This document shows, piece by piece, positions 21,470 through 31,507 of a stretch of 64,000 bases of DNA. This stretch comes from Desmodesmus armatus (lineage: Eukaryota; Chlorophyta; Chlorophyceae; Sphaeropleales; Scenedesmaceae). The DNA is taken from contig VIIQ02000071.1 in the NCBI GenBank assembly GCA_007449985.2, positions 1 to 64,000 on the forward strand, written 5' to 3'. Below the pieces are notes generated by a model that was not told where the DNA came from, ran no database searches, and was given only the letters and a program-made list of their open reading frames with translations. The position numbers and the translations under genes are program-made. Each line of letters begins with the position of its first letter. Positions within the stretch are counted from its first letter, which is position 1.

Positions 21470-23599
21470 CTACAAGCCAAAGCCACCGTGCTCAATCCTG
21501 ATAGCCATAATCCGCCAATGCTGGCTGGGCAGGTGGGCCTGCCCAGAAGGGCCTGCAATGAAGGTGGCATTTGGCAGGTACATGCTGTCTTTAGCCATCA
21601 ACATCAACTCGTGAAACCACGGCTGAGCAGGCCAACAAGGAACCACCACAGTGACAGTAGCACGGTCCTCCCGCACCTTCTGAGCTAGCTGCAGCAAGAC
21701 ACTGCTGTTGAAGGGCGGGCAGGCGTAGGCATTGTGCCCATGCCAAGGTTGCAGGAATGCATTCGCGCCAGAGCTGCCTGGGCAGCGGTGCATGCTGAAG
21801 AACAGCGGCAGCTGTGTGTTACTGTCAGCAGCAAACAGGTCTAGGGTGTGAGGGCCCCACAGGGTGTTGAGGGCGCAAAAGATGCGCGGGTGCAACTGGA
21901 AATCCCCATGGTCCACAAAGCGGGACGGGGCGTCAGCCAGATTGGACTCAGAGGAGACCCGGACAACCTGAAGGTGCACATGCAGGCTGTCCAGCACCGC
22001 CCACAGCAGACGATACTCAGCCATAAGTGCTGCTGAACGCGAGGCAAACCTACCCAAAACACTCTGCGTAACAGTATTGTCTTCAAACAATCGCACAACC
22101 CTGTCTCGTACCAGTGGCGCGTAGGACAGCAAGGCATAGCGCACAGCGCGCATTTCCTTCTGGTTGATGTGCATACATTGTTCCTCAACAGACCAACGAC
22201 CAGAAGCTACTGAATCAGGGCTTTCAGCAAGGTCGGGAATCACAGCGCCCCAGCCCAGGTCAGAAGCATCTACAAACAAGTCGATGGCAGCAGGCCTCAA
22301 CCTGATAGGAGAGACTAGGTGCTGCTCAGGGATCTGACACCACCACTCAAGGTCCCTGAAAGACTGCCGGGAGAGGCGCACATCGCCGCCCCAACCCTTG
22401 ACACTGCTGCAATCATCGTACAGAGCACGCAAGAACAAATTGGCAGGCATGACAGCCAACCGAACAGACTGAGCATAACCACAGAAAGACGCCAGGTCGC
22501 GCTTGGGCACCAAGCGCTTGTTCAGCTTGGCTGAAACAATGAGGCCCTTGGCCAGGCGAGCCAGCCTGGCCACTTTGGCAGGGGGGGCGGCAAAGGTGCC
22601 AGCCGCCAGGTCGACAGTGAGCCCTAGGTGCTCCAACTGCTGACACGGCTGCCAAACTGACTTCTTTGGGTGCGGTGTGAAACCAAGCCAGTACATCAGG
22701 GACAGGATCCACTGAGCACCAGCAGCCGCACTCTCAGGGTCAGGGAACAAGAAAAGAAAATCGTCCAAGTATGGCAGCACACGACACCCTGTGCGTGCCA
22801 AGCCTCCAGAGGGGGAGGGGTACATGCAGCCAGGGGGAACCGGGGTGTGGAAAGGAGCGCGCAGGTGGGCAACAAAGGGGCGCGTAACCTTGGTGAAATA
22901 ATAGGGAGAATTGTTCCAGCCAAAGGGGAGGCAATTGATCCTGTAATAGCAACTAGCAAACTCAAAACAAAAGTAGTCACGCGCAGAAGGGTGCAAAGGC
23001 ACCTGGTAGAAAGCGTCCTGCATGTCCGCTTTCACCGCCCAAGCATTGGCAAGGTCGTAGCGCTGCAACATACGCAGCGTCTCAAAACGGCACTTGTGAG
23101 CAACATTAAACTTGTTGCTGTGCTTCAGGTTGACAACTAACCGCCAGGTCTCCCCTTTAGGCACGCAAAAGGCATTAGAACAGTGGTCAGGCCGGGCGTC
23201 CAACTGTGTTAACACCCCAAGCTTCACAAAACGAGGAGCCTCTGTGTGCAACCACCACTGCCGCTGAGAATGAGTAGACGGCAGGGGTTTCTTGTAGAAG
23301 GGGGGTGGGGGACGGCCCCCCCGCCACTCCACAGGCACACCATGCTGCAACCAAGAAACGACTGTGGGGGAGGCCCCGATGGCGCGCCAATGACTGGCGC
23401 ACCGACCCAAGCGCTGGGGCAAGGGTGTATCACAAGGAAAGGGGTGGGAGGGGGGGACCACCATCGCCACAAAAGAGAGAGGAACACAGGAGACACAGCA
23501 CACTACAATGTGTGCCCACCCTAGGTTGCATGCAAGAAGCCACCAGGGTGTACAGACAGGAAGCCAAAGGCTGGCACTTACGTGGGGGCCTAGACCCAC
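21470..23599 (-). CDS. DIRS-like reverse transcriptase / RNase H / methyltransferase-like polyprotein
   Basis: A 709-aa open frame. RT: VVNLKHSNKFNV, ADMQDAFYQVPLHPSARDYF, LPFGWNNSPYYFTKVTRPFV and the active site LPYLDDFLFLF. RNase H: DLFVDASDLGWGAVI (first Asp), NQKEMRAVRYAL (Glu), LFEDNTVTQSVL (Asp) and ESNLADAPSR. C-terminal (about residues 580-709): TLDLFAADSN...AYACPPF...VVPCWPAQPWF, the Dam-like domain common in DIRS-type pol proteins. Start choice is uncertain because the frame is open upstream of the first RT motif. A gag-like fragment (23624-23965, minus) lies just upstream. Confidence 0.85.
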   Translation of the reverse strand: MGLGPHVSASLWLPVCTPWWLLACNLGWAHIVVCCVSCVPLSFVAMVVPPSHPFPCDTPLPQRLGRCASHWRAIGASPTVVSWLQHGVPVEWRGGRPPPPFYKKPLPSTHSQRQWWLHTEAPRFVKLGVLTQLDARPDHCSNAFCVPKGETWRLVVNLKHSNKFNVAHKCRFETLRMLQRYDLANAWAVKADMQDAFYQVPLHPSARDYFCFEFASCYYRINCLPFGWNNSPYYFTKVTRPFVAHLRAPFHTPVPPGCMYPSPSGGLARTGCRVLPYLDDFLFLFPDPESAAAGAQWILSLMYWLGFTPHPKKSVWQPCQQLEHLGLTVDLAAGTFAAPPAKVARLARLAKGLIVSAKLNKRLVPKRDLASFCGYAQSVRLAVMPANLFLRALYDDCSSVKGWGGDVRLSRQSFRDLEWWCQIPEQHLVSPIRLRPAAIDLFVDASDLGWGAVIPDLAESPDSVASGRWSVEEQCMHINQKEMRAVRYALLSYAPLVRDRVVRLFEDNTVTQSVLGRFASRSAALMAEYRLLWAVLDSLHVHLQVVRVSSESNLADAPSRFVDHGDFQLHPRIFCALNTLWGPHTLDLFAADSNTQLPLFFSMHRCPGSSGANAFLQPWHGHNAYACPPFNSSVLLQLAQKVREDRATVTVVVPCWPAQPWFHELMLMAKDSMYLPNATFIAGPSGQAHLPSQHWRIMAIRIEHGGFGL

Positions 23600-23623
23600 T
23601 CCTGCCTGATGAGGCTCCTTTGC

Positions 23624-23965
23624 TTAGGGCCTGCCGGCTCCAGCGCTGCTGCTGGAGCCCTCATCGCCGCTGTACAGGGCGTTTGCTGTCACCAGGCACG
23701 TGGTCAGCAGGAGATTGCTGTCTGCGCCCTCCAGCAGCTCCTTGGGGTCTGCTGGCAGCTTCTCCCAGCCAAAGAGGGGCAGAACCACCCACTCTGCTGC
23801 TGGTGTGATCATCTGCCAAACCATGCCCAGGTACTCTGGCTGCTGCTGGATATCTCCAGCAGGTGACTGCAGGCTTACGTGCTGATTGATTAGCTGGCCT
23901 AGCTGCCAGGTCAGATGGGATGGCTCTCCTTGTGCCCGAAGCATTGCTACTGCTGATCTGGCCAC
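23624..23965 (-). CDS. Possible gag-like fragment of the DIRS-like element
   Basis: A 113-aa frame (MARSAVAMLRAQGEPSHLTW) lying between terminal repeat B and the pol frame, where the first ORF of DIRS-type elements sits. No domain is recognised; the assignment is by position only. Confidence 0.35.
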   Translation of the reverse strand: MARSAVAMLRAQGEPSHLTWQLGQLINQHVSLQSPAGDIQQQPEYLGMVWQMITPAAEWVVLPLFGWEKLPADPKELLEGADSNLLLTTCLVTANALYSGDEGSSSSAGAGRP

Positions 23966-24154
23966 ACCACGAGATGCCCTGCAGGCCTGCTTCCCGATCA
24001 GCTGTTCCGATGTTGACTCTCTGTGTTCAAAAGAGCGGAGTGCGGTGCAGCTCCGAAACTGGCTCTGGCACTGTGAGTGCCAAGAATGGGGTTGTTGAGA
24101 TCGAGCCGGAGGCTAGAGTGTGTAACACTACAAAACGCTACCGAAGTAGCGAGT

Positions 24155-24315
24155 CGCGCTGTTGTGTCAACAACAGCAAAACGTGCCTTGCAAGAAGCAC
24201 GGCAAGAGCTAAGCATGCCGTCGCAGTGCGCAAGCCCATGGTTCTGCAGGGCCTGAACCCTGGGTGCATCAGCTTTGCTGATTAACGCATGGTAATACAT
24301 TAACATGCTATTAAT
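24155..24315 (-). repeat. Split direct repeat B, terminal copy of the DIRS-like element
   Basis: Outer copy of the 161-bp repeat; its ATTAAT end adjoins the resumed Gypsy LTR (ATATACCTAACTATGTAACG). Confidence 0.9.
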
Positions 24316-24346
24316 ATATACCTAACTATGTAACGTTCCCGCTACA

Positions 24347-24365
24347 TACCTCCCCTCTTATGTCC
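24347..24365 (-). other. Gypsy polypurine tract
   Basis: Minus strand reads AAGAGGGGAGGTA directly before the 3' LTR start TGTAGCGGGA, the position of the plus-strand primer for reverse transcription. Confidence 0.6.
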
Positions 24366-24684
24366 TGAGTGTCCTCACTCAGGTGAAAGGTCCCTCAAAA
24401 GGAAACCTTGTCACACAGTGACATTGGCACACTTGCCATGGGCCCAATAAGAGAGGTGAATCACAGTCAGTCCTCAAACCTTTGCTGGGTTGCAGGGAGA
24501 TCCACGTAGCACCCTTGAGGATAGGCTACACACAGGCTTCACTCCCCCAGCATCGGTACAGCATAGACATGCCTTGACTGGATTCAACAGTAGGTCAGAA
24601 TACAAAGTGCAACCAGCAGTTCCCTTTCTGCTGAGCAGCATACAGCCGCGGAAAAATGCGCGCAATCCTCAAGCAGTCTGTCAG

Positions 24685-27600
24685 CTACAAGTGACGACGC
24701 TTGGACACATGTTGCACTTGTGGTTGTCCACGCTTCTTTGAAATATTCTTGTTAGAAGCGACCCCTTGAGCATGCCTAGCCCAGTACTCTGTTATCAAGT
24801 CCTGGCTATGTTTGCAATGCTCCTCTGGCTCCCAAGTGTTGTGAGACTCATCCTCACCAACCCACTTGACCAGATACTGACGCTTGAAGACAGGTGTACG
24901 GGTCCTGTTCTTTTTGCGTTTAACCTGCACATCCTTGTGGGCTAGGATAGCTTCAGCCTCCCACTCATACTCTCCATCAACCACGTCAGGTGCGGGTGGA
25001 GGCTGAACGCGCCCAGGTACATAAGCCTTCAACAGAGAGGCGTGAAACACTGGGTGAATCTTCAAGCTGGCAGGCAAGTCCAGTTTGTAAGCAACTGGAT
25101 TGATCCTCTGCATAACCTTAAAAGGTCCTACCCAACGGGGTAGCAGCTTGGGAGTGCCCTTTATCTTAACATTGATGTGCTTGGTACTTAACATGACTTC
25201 AGAGCCAACAGCAAAGGTAAAGTCGCGACGAAACTGGTCTGCGTAAGCCTTTTGTCGCTGCTGTGCCGCACCCAGGCACTTCTTGGCATCTGAAACAACA
25301 CTCTGAATGCCTTCCGCAAGGTCGTCAGCCGTGTCGTTAGTCGACTTTGACTCAACGTCAGGTGACTCCTCCCCCCTTAGGACTAAATCAACCGGCAGAC
25401 GCGGGCGTTTGCCATAGTTGAGCACAAACGGAGTGCTACGCACAGACTCGTGGAAGGAGTCGTTGATGGCAAACTCAATCAGAGGCAGCAAGGTGGCCCA
25501 GTTAGACTGCATGGGGTCAACGAAGTGACGCAGCATGTCCTCTAGGACCCGGTTAACACGCTCAGTGTTACCATCTGTTTGGGGGTGAAAAGCAGAACTC
25601 ATAGCCTGCGAAACACTCAGGCGCTGCATAAGCGCACTCCAAAACTTGCTGGTGAAACGAGCATCGCGGTCGCTAACGATCTGTGCCGGCAGACCGTGGG
25701 ACCGAAAACATTATCAATGAACAGGTCAGCGAACTGCTCGGCTGTAGTGTCGTCACGGCAGGGCGCCAGGCGCACCATTTTCGATAGCCTGTCGACAAAC
25801 ACAGCTATGGCAGTGAAGCCAGCAGCAGTCTGCGGCAGGGACATTATGAGGTCCATGCTGATAGAATCCCAGGTATCTCCAGGAATAGGCAGAGGCTGCA
25901 ACAGGCCAACAGGTGCCCTGTTAAGCGGCTTCACACGCTGGCAAGAGTCACAACTGGCAACAAAACGGCGCACATCACGGGCCATACCAGGCCACCAAAA
26001 GTTTTTGCGCACGTCGTGCAGTGTTTTTGTGCGGCCAGCGTGCCCAGCATAAGGTGTATCATGGCACTCACCCATGACAAGAAGCTTTACTTGCTCGTCA
26101 GCTGGCACGGCCAGCAGTTCACCCACGTACCACAGGCCGTCCTTGCAGACCAGGTCGGCTGTGTTAGCACGTGATGAATAATACTCATCTGTGGCATAGG
26201 CTTGTTTGACGGCAGACACAAAAGAGTTTGAGTCTACTAGCTTGCGCAGCTTAGAAGCTGAGCGTAGCACTGCAAGCGCCACAACAGGTTTTTGCACCAC
26301 AGGGTGCCTACTCAAGGCATCCGCCACCACATTCTGTGGGCCTGGCTTGTAGTGCCAGGCCAGCTGGTACTGCTGCAGTTTTTCCAGCCAGCGTGCAGCA
26401 CGACGTGACTGCATGTTGGTGGTGTCAAAGAAAGTATTAGGCTTATGATCTGTGTACACATGCACATCTCGGCCTTCTACATACACGCACCACTTTTCTA
26501 CACAGTAGACCACTGCTAGCATCTCTAGCTCAGTGGCTTGGTAACGTGTTTCAGCTGGGATGAGCTTGCGTGACTCAAAAGCAATTGGGCGATTACCCTG
26601 CAGCAGCACACCGCCAATGCCTTGCAGTGAAGCATCACAGACCAGCTCGAAAGGCTCGGAGCTACGTCAGTCTAGCAAAGCTAATATTGGTGCTGAGGTC
26701 AGAAGCTCTTTCAACTTGCAGAACGCAGCCTCACAAGCTGGTGACCAGCACCATCGCTGATCCTTTCGGAGCAAATCTGTCAGCGGGTGCACAACTCGAG
26801 CGAACTTATCGATGAACTTTCGAAAGTATGTTGCCATACCCAGGAAAGACCGTAGATGGTGTACATCTGTCGGTTGCGGGAAATCTTTTACTGCTTGTAC
26901 CTTAGCAGGATCCACTTTGACTCCATCGCCGCTGACAACGTGGCCAAGAAACAAGATTTCCGTCTGGTAGAACTTGCATTTCCACAAAGCTACTGTCAGC
27001 TGAGCAGAGCGCAAGATATCTAACACAGTACGCAAGTGCAAGGCATGCTCTGCCTCATTCTTGCTGAAGATCAAGATGTCATCAAGGTACACCATGACAA
27101 ACTTGTACATGTGCTTCGCAAACAGTCGGTTGACCACACTTTGAAAGGCAGCTGGAGCATTGGTGAGACCAAAGCTCAGAGTAACATACTCATAGTGCCC
27201 CAAAGGTGTGCGGAAGGCTGTCTTAGGCACATCACTGTCGACAAGACGGCACTGGTGATAAGCTTGCCTAAGGTCGACCAAGCTGAACACCTTGGCACCT
27301 GCCAGGTGATCCAGCATATCATCAATTCTGGGCAATGGGTAAGCATTACGCTTTGTCAGCTTATTGAGGGCACGGTAATCAATCACCATGCGCAACTCAG
27401 TAGACCTAGGCTTCTTGACAAAAAGCACAGGTGCACCATAGGGGGACTGTGAAGGTCGGATGTAGCCTAGCCCAAGCAGGAGGTGTATCTGCTTTTCCAT
27501 CTCTTCCATCTCTATAGGCGAGTAACGGTACATCGGCCTCAGGATGGGGTTAGAGCCTGGAGGAATTGGTATTACCTCAAACCCTAACTGTATCTTAGAA

Positions 27601-30377
27601 CCACCGTGTGGGGGTTCAGCTGTGAACACTTCTGGGTACTCAGCATGCAACTGCTGAGCATGTGGATCGGCATCAGCAGGCGTTTGCTCAGGCGGTGGGT
27701 CAGTGTCTTCTTTAGGCCTCACTAGCACTAGGCAGTACGCAGTGCCAGACTGTTGCAAGCAACGCTTAGCGCCAGTGTATGACAGCACTGTGGCTAAGGT
27801 GGGCTCTGCTGCTGCCTGTGCAGTTGGACTCTCTGGCTGCATGGGTAGCACATGCACCCATTTACCCTTGCGAACGGTACAGGAGCGTTCAGCGTAATCC
27901 AACTTAGCCTGAGTTTGTGTGAGCCAAGCATCGCCAAGCATAACATCAAATGCTTCTGGCAGATCAATGGCTACAAACTTGACCATCATCTTGAGTGTGC
28001 CCAGAGACATCACTGCTGAGCAACCACCAGCCACTACACCTGATGAACCTTGAACTCCCTTGACAGTGACAGAGTCCTTTCCAGAGTGTAGGGCCAGCCC
28101 AACACGTCGGCAGAAAGCCGTTGAGATGTAGTTGTACCCTTCAGCACCTGAATCCAACAGGATCTGAGCAGGTGCACCAGCAACAGTGCCTAGCCGTTGC
28201 ATGATGTGAGAGGTAACAGGCCTGTCAGGCATTTCTGCATCTGAGGGTGCAGGTGGAAACTGTGGCTGTTCATTCAGAGGTGGGTCGATGTACAGCACAA
28301 AGTCACACTTGCACTTGACATTGTGGCCTGAGGCTGCAGCAGTGAACATGGGAGTGCCTCTGTTGTAACGTTCAAGAATCTGCATGCCCTTCACAACAGG
28401 AGACTGATATTTGGCCGGAAGCAAGATAGCAGCACCAATGCAGGGATTCTTGCACTTTGCTGCTTGGTATCGCAACAGGAACAGTTCACGGTTCTCAACC
28501 GGCGGGTGCAGCCACAGCATATCAGCTGTGCTCCCCAGATCAGCACCCAAGAATGAGTTACTTGGAGAACAGTACATAGATAACAAGGCATTCCCTCCTC
28601 CATCAGATGCACACGCATCGAGGGTACATGGCTTCTGCAGCCTGTCCTGAACAGCAGCGAACATATCCGCACGGAACATAAGCTCATCTGCCGAAGCAGT
28701 AGCAACACCCTGAGAAGGAACAGCACAGCTGTCAACAAAGCTGCTATCAGCAGGGCTGGCAGCAGCAGGGCTGTCAGCAGCTGGGCTGCTCAGCACAACA
28801 GGGTTCCTGCGGCGGCGCTGCCGAGGACTGCCGACCTTCACAGGAGGTGGCTCGGAGGGTGCCTCACCGGCCTCAATGGCACGGAGATCAGCCGCCACGA
28901 AGGCATCGATCAGCTGGTCATCTGTAAACACAGGTGCAGCAACAGAAGCACTCTCGGCAACTGTCTGTACAGTGCGAGGCTCCAGCAGCACAGGGGCTGC
29001 GAGCGTATCAAGCTTCTTGCCATACAAGGCAGGGTTGAGCATAACAGAGGGCTGGACTTCCGTCTCAGTGACACCCACGTCACGCAGGCGTGCAAGCCTG
29101 GCCAGCAAGTGTCTGTTCATGAGCTCAGGAGACATGTTTGTCACAGGGTCAAAGAATGGCTCATGCTTCTCAGCGCCCGGAGCACAAGCAGTAGGGGGCT
29201 GCACAGCAGCAGGAGCCTCAACAGGATCTGTGCTAGGAGAGCTAGCTGCAACGCGGTTTGACTCGCTAGGTGCAGGCGGCACAACAGCAGCAGAAACTGG
29301 AGCTACCACTGGCTGAACTGGCAGACCCACCTTGGTTGGGCACTGGTCCTGGTAGTGACCCATGAGGCCACAGCCGAAGCACTTGACCTCAGCGCGGGGC
29401 ACGGGCTTACGGTAGTGGCTGTTGCCGCTGCGCTTGAAGGGCTGGCGGCGGGGGCCATTGCCGCCGCCGTTGCCGTTGCCGCCGCCGCTGCCGTTGCCGT
29501 TGCCGCCGCCGTTGCCGTGGCGGTTGCCGTTGCCGCCACCGTTGCCGTAGCGGTTGCCGTTGCCGGGGTGGCGGGGCCTGTTGCCGTTGCGGGGCTGAGG
29601 GTTGTTGGCAGGGCGGGGGTGGTTGATAGGGCGGCGCTGGGCGGCGTTGTAGGCCAGCAGGTTGGTACGGAAGGCCTTGTAGGAAGGGAAGTCCTTGCCC
29701 TCCACAGTGTAGGTCACCCGGGAGGCGAAGCCAATGGGCAGGGCGTCCAGCACGTAGCCAATCTGCTGGAAATCTGGCAGCTTCTCGCGCATGCGGTTGA
29801 AGACGGCCTCAATCTGGCGCAGGGCAGTAGGGCCGTCCTTGTAGGTGGAGGGGTCGTAGGCCAGGGCCTTGAGGGCCAGCAGCGAGGCCTGCAGGGTGTG
29901 GTCCTGGGGACCGGCGTTGAGGGCCAGGAATTCTGCACAGAAACGCTCCCAGGACATGGCTTTGATGGCCTTGGAGCCCTCCTCAGCACCACCCTCGGAG
30001 GTGCCGATGAGCAAATGCAGCAGCTCAGGGGACAGCAGGATAGCAGCATGCATGGCCCACTTATCCTTGGGTGTGTTGGCGGCCTCCATGTGCAGCTCCC
30101 AGGCTGCCAGGACGAGCTCCTTGGGTGGGTCCTTGGGGTCAGCACTGTAGGTCTTAGCGCCTGGGGACAGTCTGTAGGAGCCAGTGGAGGAGTGAGTGGG
30201 CAGTGGAGGTAACGGCACTGGTGCTGCGGCATCGTCCTGCACGTTCAGTTGCCCTAAGTTAGCTGCGAGCAGCAGGGCATTGCCCGCTGCATCTGCTGCT
30301 GGAGCGATGGGGACAGGAGGAGGCGCGGGGCCAGCAGCTGCAGCGAGTGCTGCGGCAGCAGCGTTAGCTTGAGCCAT
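24685..30377 (-). pseudogene. Gypsy Gag-Pol polyprotein with chromodomain (two inactivating lesions)
   Basis: Start MAQANAAAAALAAAAG at 30377. Gag (to about 29400), then a Gly/Asn/Arg-rich stretch (29400-29640) and zinc knuckle CFGCGLMGHYQDQC (29340-29381). A Dam-like domain follows (about 28270-28690; TLDACASDGGGNA, MLWLHPP). Protease ILLDSGAEGYNYIS (about 28150). RT: MVIDYRALNKLTKRNAYPLP, FGLTNAPAAFQSVV and VMVYLDDILIFS. An in-frame TGA at 26667-26669 precedes RNase H (VYTDHKPNTFF). Integrase: HHCC zinc finger ending CDSCQRV, then SISMDLIMSLP. A one-base deletion near 25697 shifts the frame within the core. The third frame (24685-25629) resumes with SSAFHPQTDGNTERVNRVLE and ends in a chromodomain (QYLVKWVGEDESHNTWEPEE). 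As assembled it cannot make a full polyprotein. Confidence 0.92.
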
Positions 30378-30400
30378 GCTGCTGTAGCGAGGATCAGCGA

Positions 30401-30418
30401 ACTGATCTCCGCTACCAA
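30401..30418 (-). other. Gypsy primer-binding site (initiator tRNA-Met type)
   Basis: Minus strand directly after the 5' LTR: TTGGTAGCGGAGATCAG. Its complement CTCCGCTACCA fits an algal initiator tRNA-Met 3' end (inferred by similarity to the general eukaryotic CTCTGCTACCA). Confidence 0.6.
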
Positions 30419-30738
30419 TGTAGTGGAACCGGAGTAGCGAAGTAGGAAAAGGGGGTTTCGATTGGGTATCAGGGCTCGGGGACTCCACAGCGCATGTACT
30501 CGACAAGTGCTTGAGTCTTGCCTACGTACCCTATAAATAGGGATCAGAGCCTCGTAGTTCAAAGACCAATAGCCTCGACCAACAACCCTGTTGGTCGAGC
30601 TCTCGAACCAATCCCGTATGACCAACGGGACGGGACCAACCACGTGAGACCAACGGTATAGTCACCGATAGGGTCAACCATACTGCAGGGATATATATTA
30701 TATTAATATATACCTAACTATGTAACGTTCCCGCTACA
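30419..30738 (-). repeat. Gypsy 5' LTR, complete
   Basis: 320 bp bounded by TGTAG and CTACA. The TATA-like CTATAAATAGG lies on the plus strand. Flank at 30739 begins GACATGCGAC. Confidence 0.93.
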
Positions 30739-31051
30739 GACATGCGACTGTACATTGGTGCATGCAGCAAGCAAGCAAGCTGTTTGGGATGATGTATGTT
30801 GATGAAAGAACCAACTTGCTGACGTCAAAAGTACAAAACGCGCCAGCTCAGCTGCCCAGTGGCCTGCAGGCGAAAGGCACTCAGCAGCAGGCAGACTGCT
30901 TCTCTCAGCCGCTGCAGCTTAGCCCTGGCTGCATTGACTTGCCATCCATGTACAGCCAGTTTCACAATAAAACATCAGCGGCTGCCATGTTCAATGGCAC
31001 TTTAGAGCAGGGCCAACGGACACATGCCTAAAGTTGAATGACGGCACTTGC
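30739..31051. other. Intergenic, no gene recognised
   Basis: Between the Gypsy LTR and a decayed BTB exon. An open plus-strand stretch (30762-31031) has no recognisable content. Confidence 0.5.
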
Positions 31052-31205
31052 CTGTGCCACAAAGCAGGGGCTGAGACTCACTAGCTGTAGCACGATTAGG
31101 GTTGTGTCCTGAGCCTCGGGGACATCGTCGCCCGGCATCAACTGCCACAGATTTGACGATCTCTACATCCGCCATGTCCGCCTGTTGCCACAGGCACACG
31201 AAGCC
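31052..31205 (-). pseudogene. Inverted, decayed BTB-family exon 1
   Basis: On the minus strand, PGFVCLWQQADMADVEIVKS resembles exon 1 of the family (PGFGHLWQQAEMSDVEIVIS). The end, CCCCTGCTTTGTGGCACAG|GCAAGT, matches the exon 1 end and GC donor of copy 2. The middle is scrambled. It lies head-to-head with copy 2 (31508). Confidence 0.65.
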
Positions 31206-31507
31206 AGGATAGTGATGCGCGTGGAGACGTCGCGAGGTGTTGCTGTCAAGAAATTTCCTGCTGTTCCGATTTCCGTGCGTTTGAATATACTTGGCGATCG
31301 CTTGGCTGTCTGCGCAAACATCACGAGCGACGCCAAACAACAGTTGCAGGTCCAACGTTGGAGGGGAGCACGGATAGCAAAGTGCCTCCTGGGCGGTTTG
31401 ACGACCGAACATGTCTTTCATGATTGGTAGACGAGTAACCCAAGCAGCTACATCAGTACACGTTACGTGCAGTCTGTGCCTAATCATCGCTCTGCTGGCG
31501 CATCAGC

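Larger units (their letters stand above)
19976..24315 (-). mobile_element. DIRS/TOC-like retroelement with split direct repeats
   Basis: Inserted in the Gypsy 3' LTR. Element orientation is minus. Repeat B (161 bp) lies at 24155-24315 and again at 20116-20276. Repeat A (29 bp, TTCACCTTGCATAGGGATTG core) lies at 20271-20299 and again at 19974-20002. Read on the coding strand this is B, genes, A, B, spacer, A, the split-direct-repeat layout (A1-ORFs-B1-A2-B2) of PAT/TOC elements that integrate by tyrosine recombinase. Each junction shows ATTAAT and there is no obvious target duplication. An RT-RNase H frame is intact. No tyrosine recombinase frame is seen, so the copy is probably non-autonomous. 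Confidence 0.78.
19688..30738 (-). mobile_element. Gypsy LTR retrotransposon (chromovirus), minus strand, with a nested insertion
   Basis: 5' LTR 30419-30738 (320 bp, TGTAG...CTACA ends), 3' LTR 19688-19975 plus 24312-24346, split by a DIRS-like element. Internal order on the minus strand: gag, CCHC, Dam-like domain, protease, RT, RNase H, integrase, chromodomain. Next to the 5' LTR is a primer site (TGGTAGCGGAGATCAG) fitting the 3' end of initiator tRNA-Met, and next to the 3' LTR a purine tract (AAGAGGGGAGG). The two LTRs differ by only about six small changes, mostly single-base indels, implying a recent insertion. Two lesions break pol. The 5-bp flanks (TACAA left, GACAT right) are not a clean target duplication. 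Confidence 0.93.

Noticed and set aside
26667..26669. In-frame TGA between RT and RNase H considered as programmed readthrough
   Set aside because: The context (TGAC) is not a known readthrough signal and the same copy has another inactivating lesion, so a simple nonsense mutation or sequence error is more likely.
29355..30212. Plus-strand Val/Ala-rich open frame opposite the Gypsy gag
   Set aside because: Antisense shadow of the Gly/Asn/Arg-rich gag segment (GCCGTTGCC repeats).
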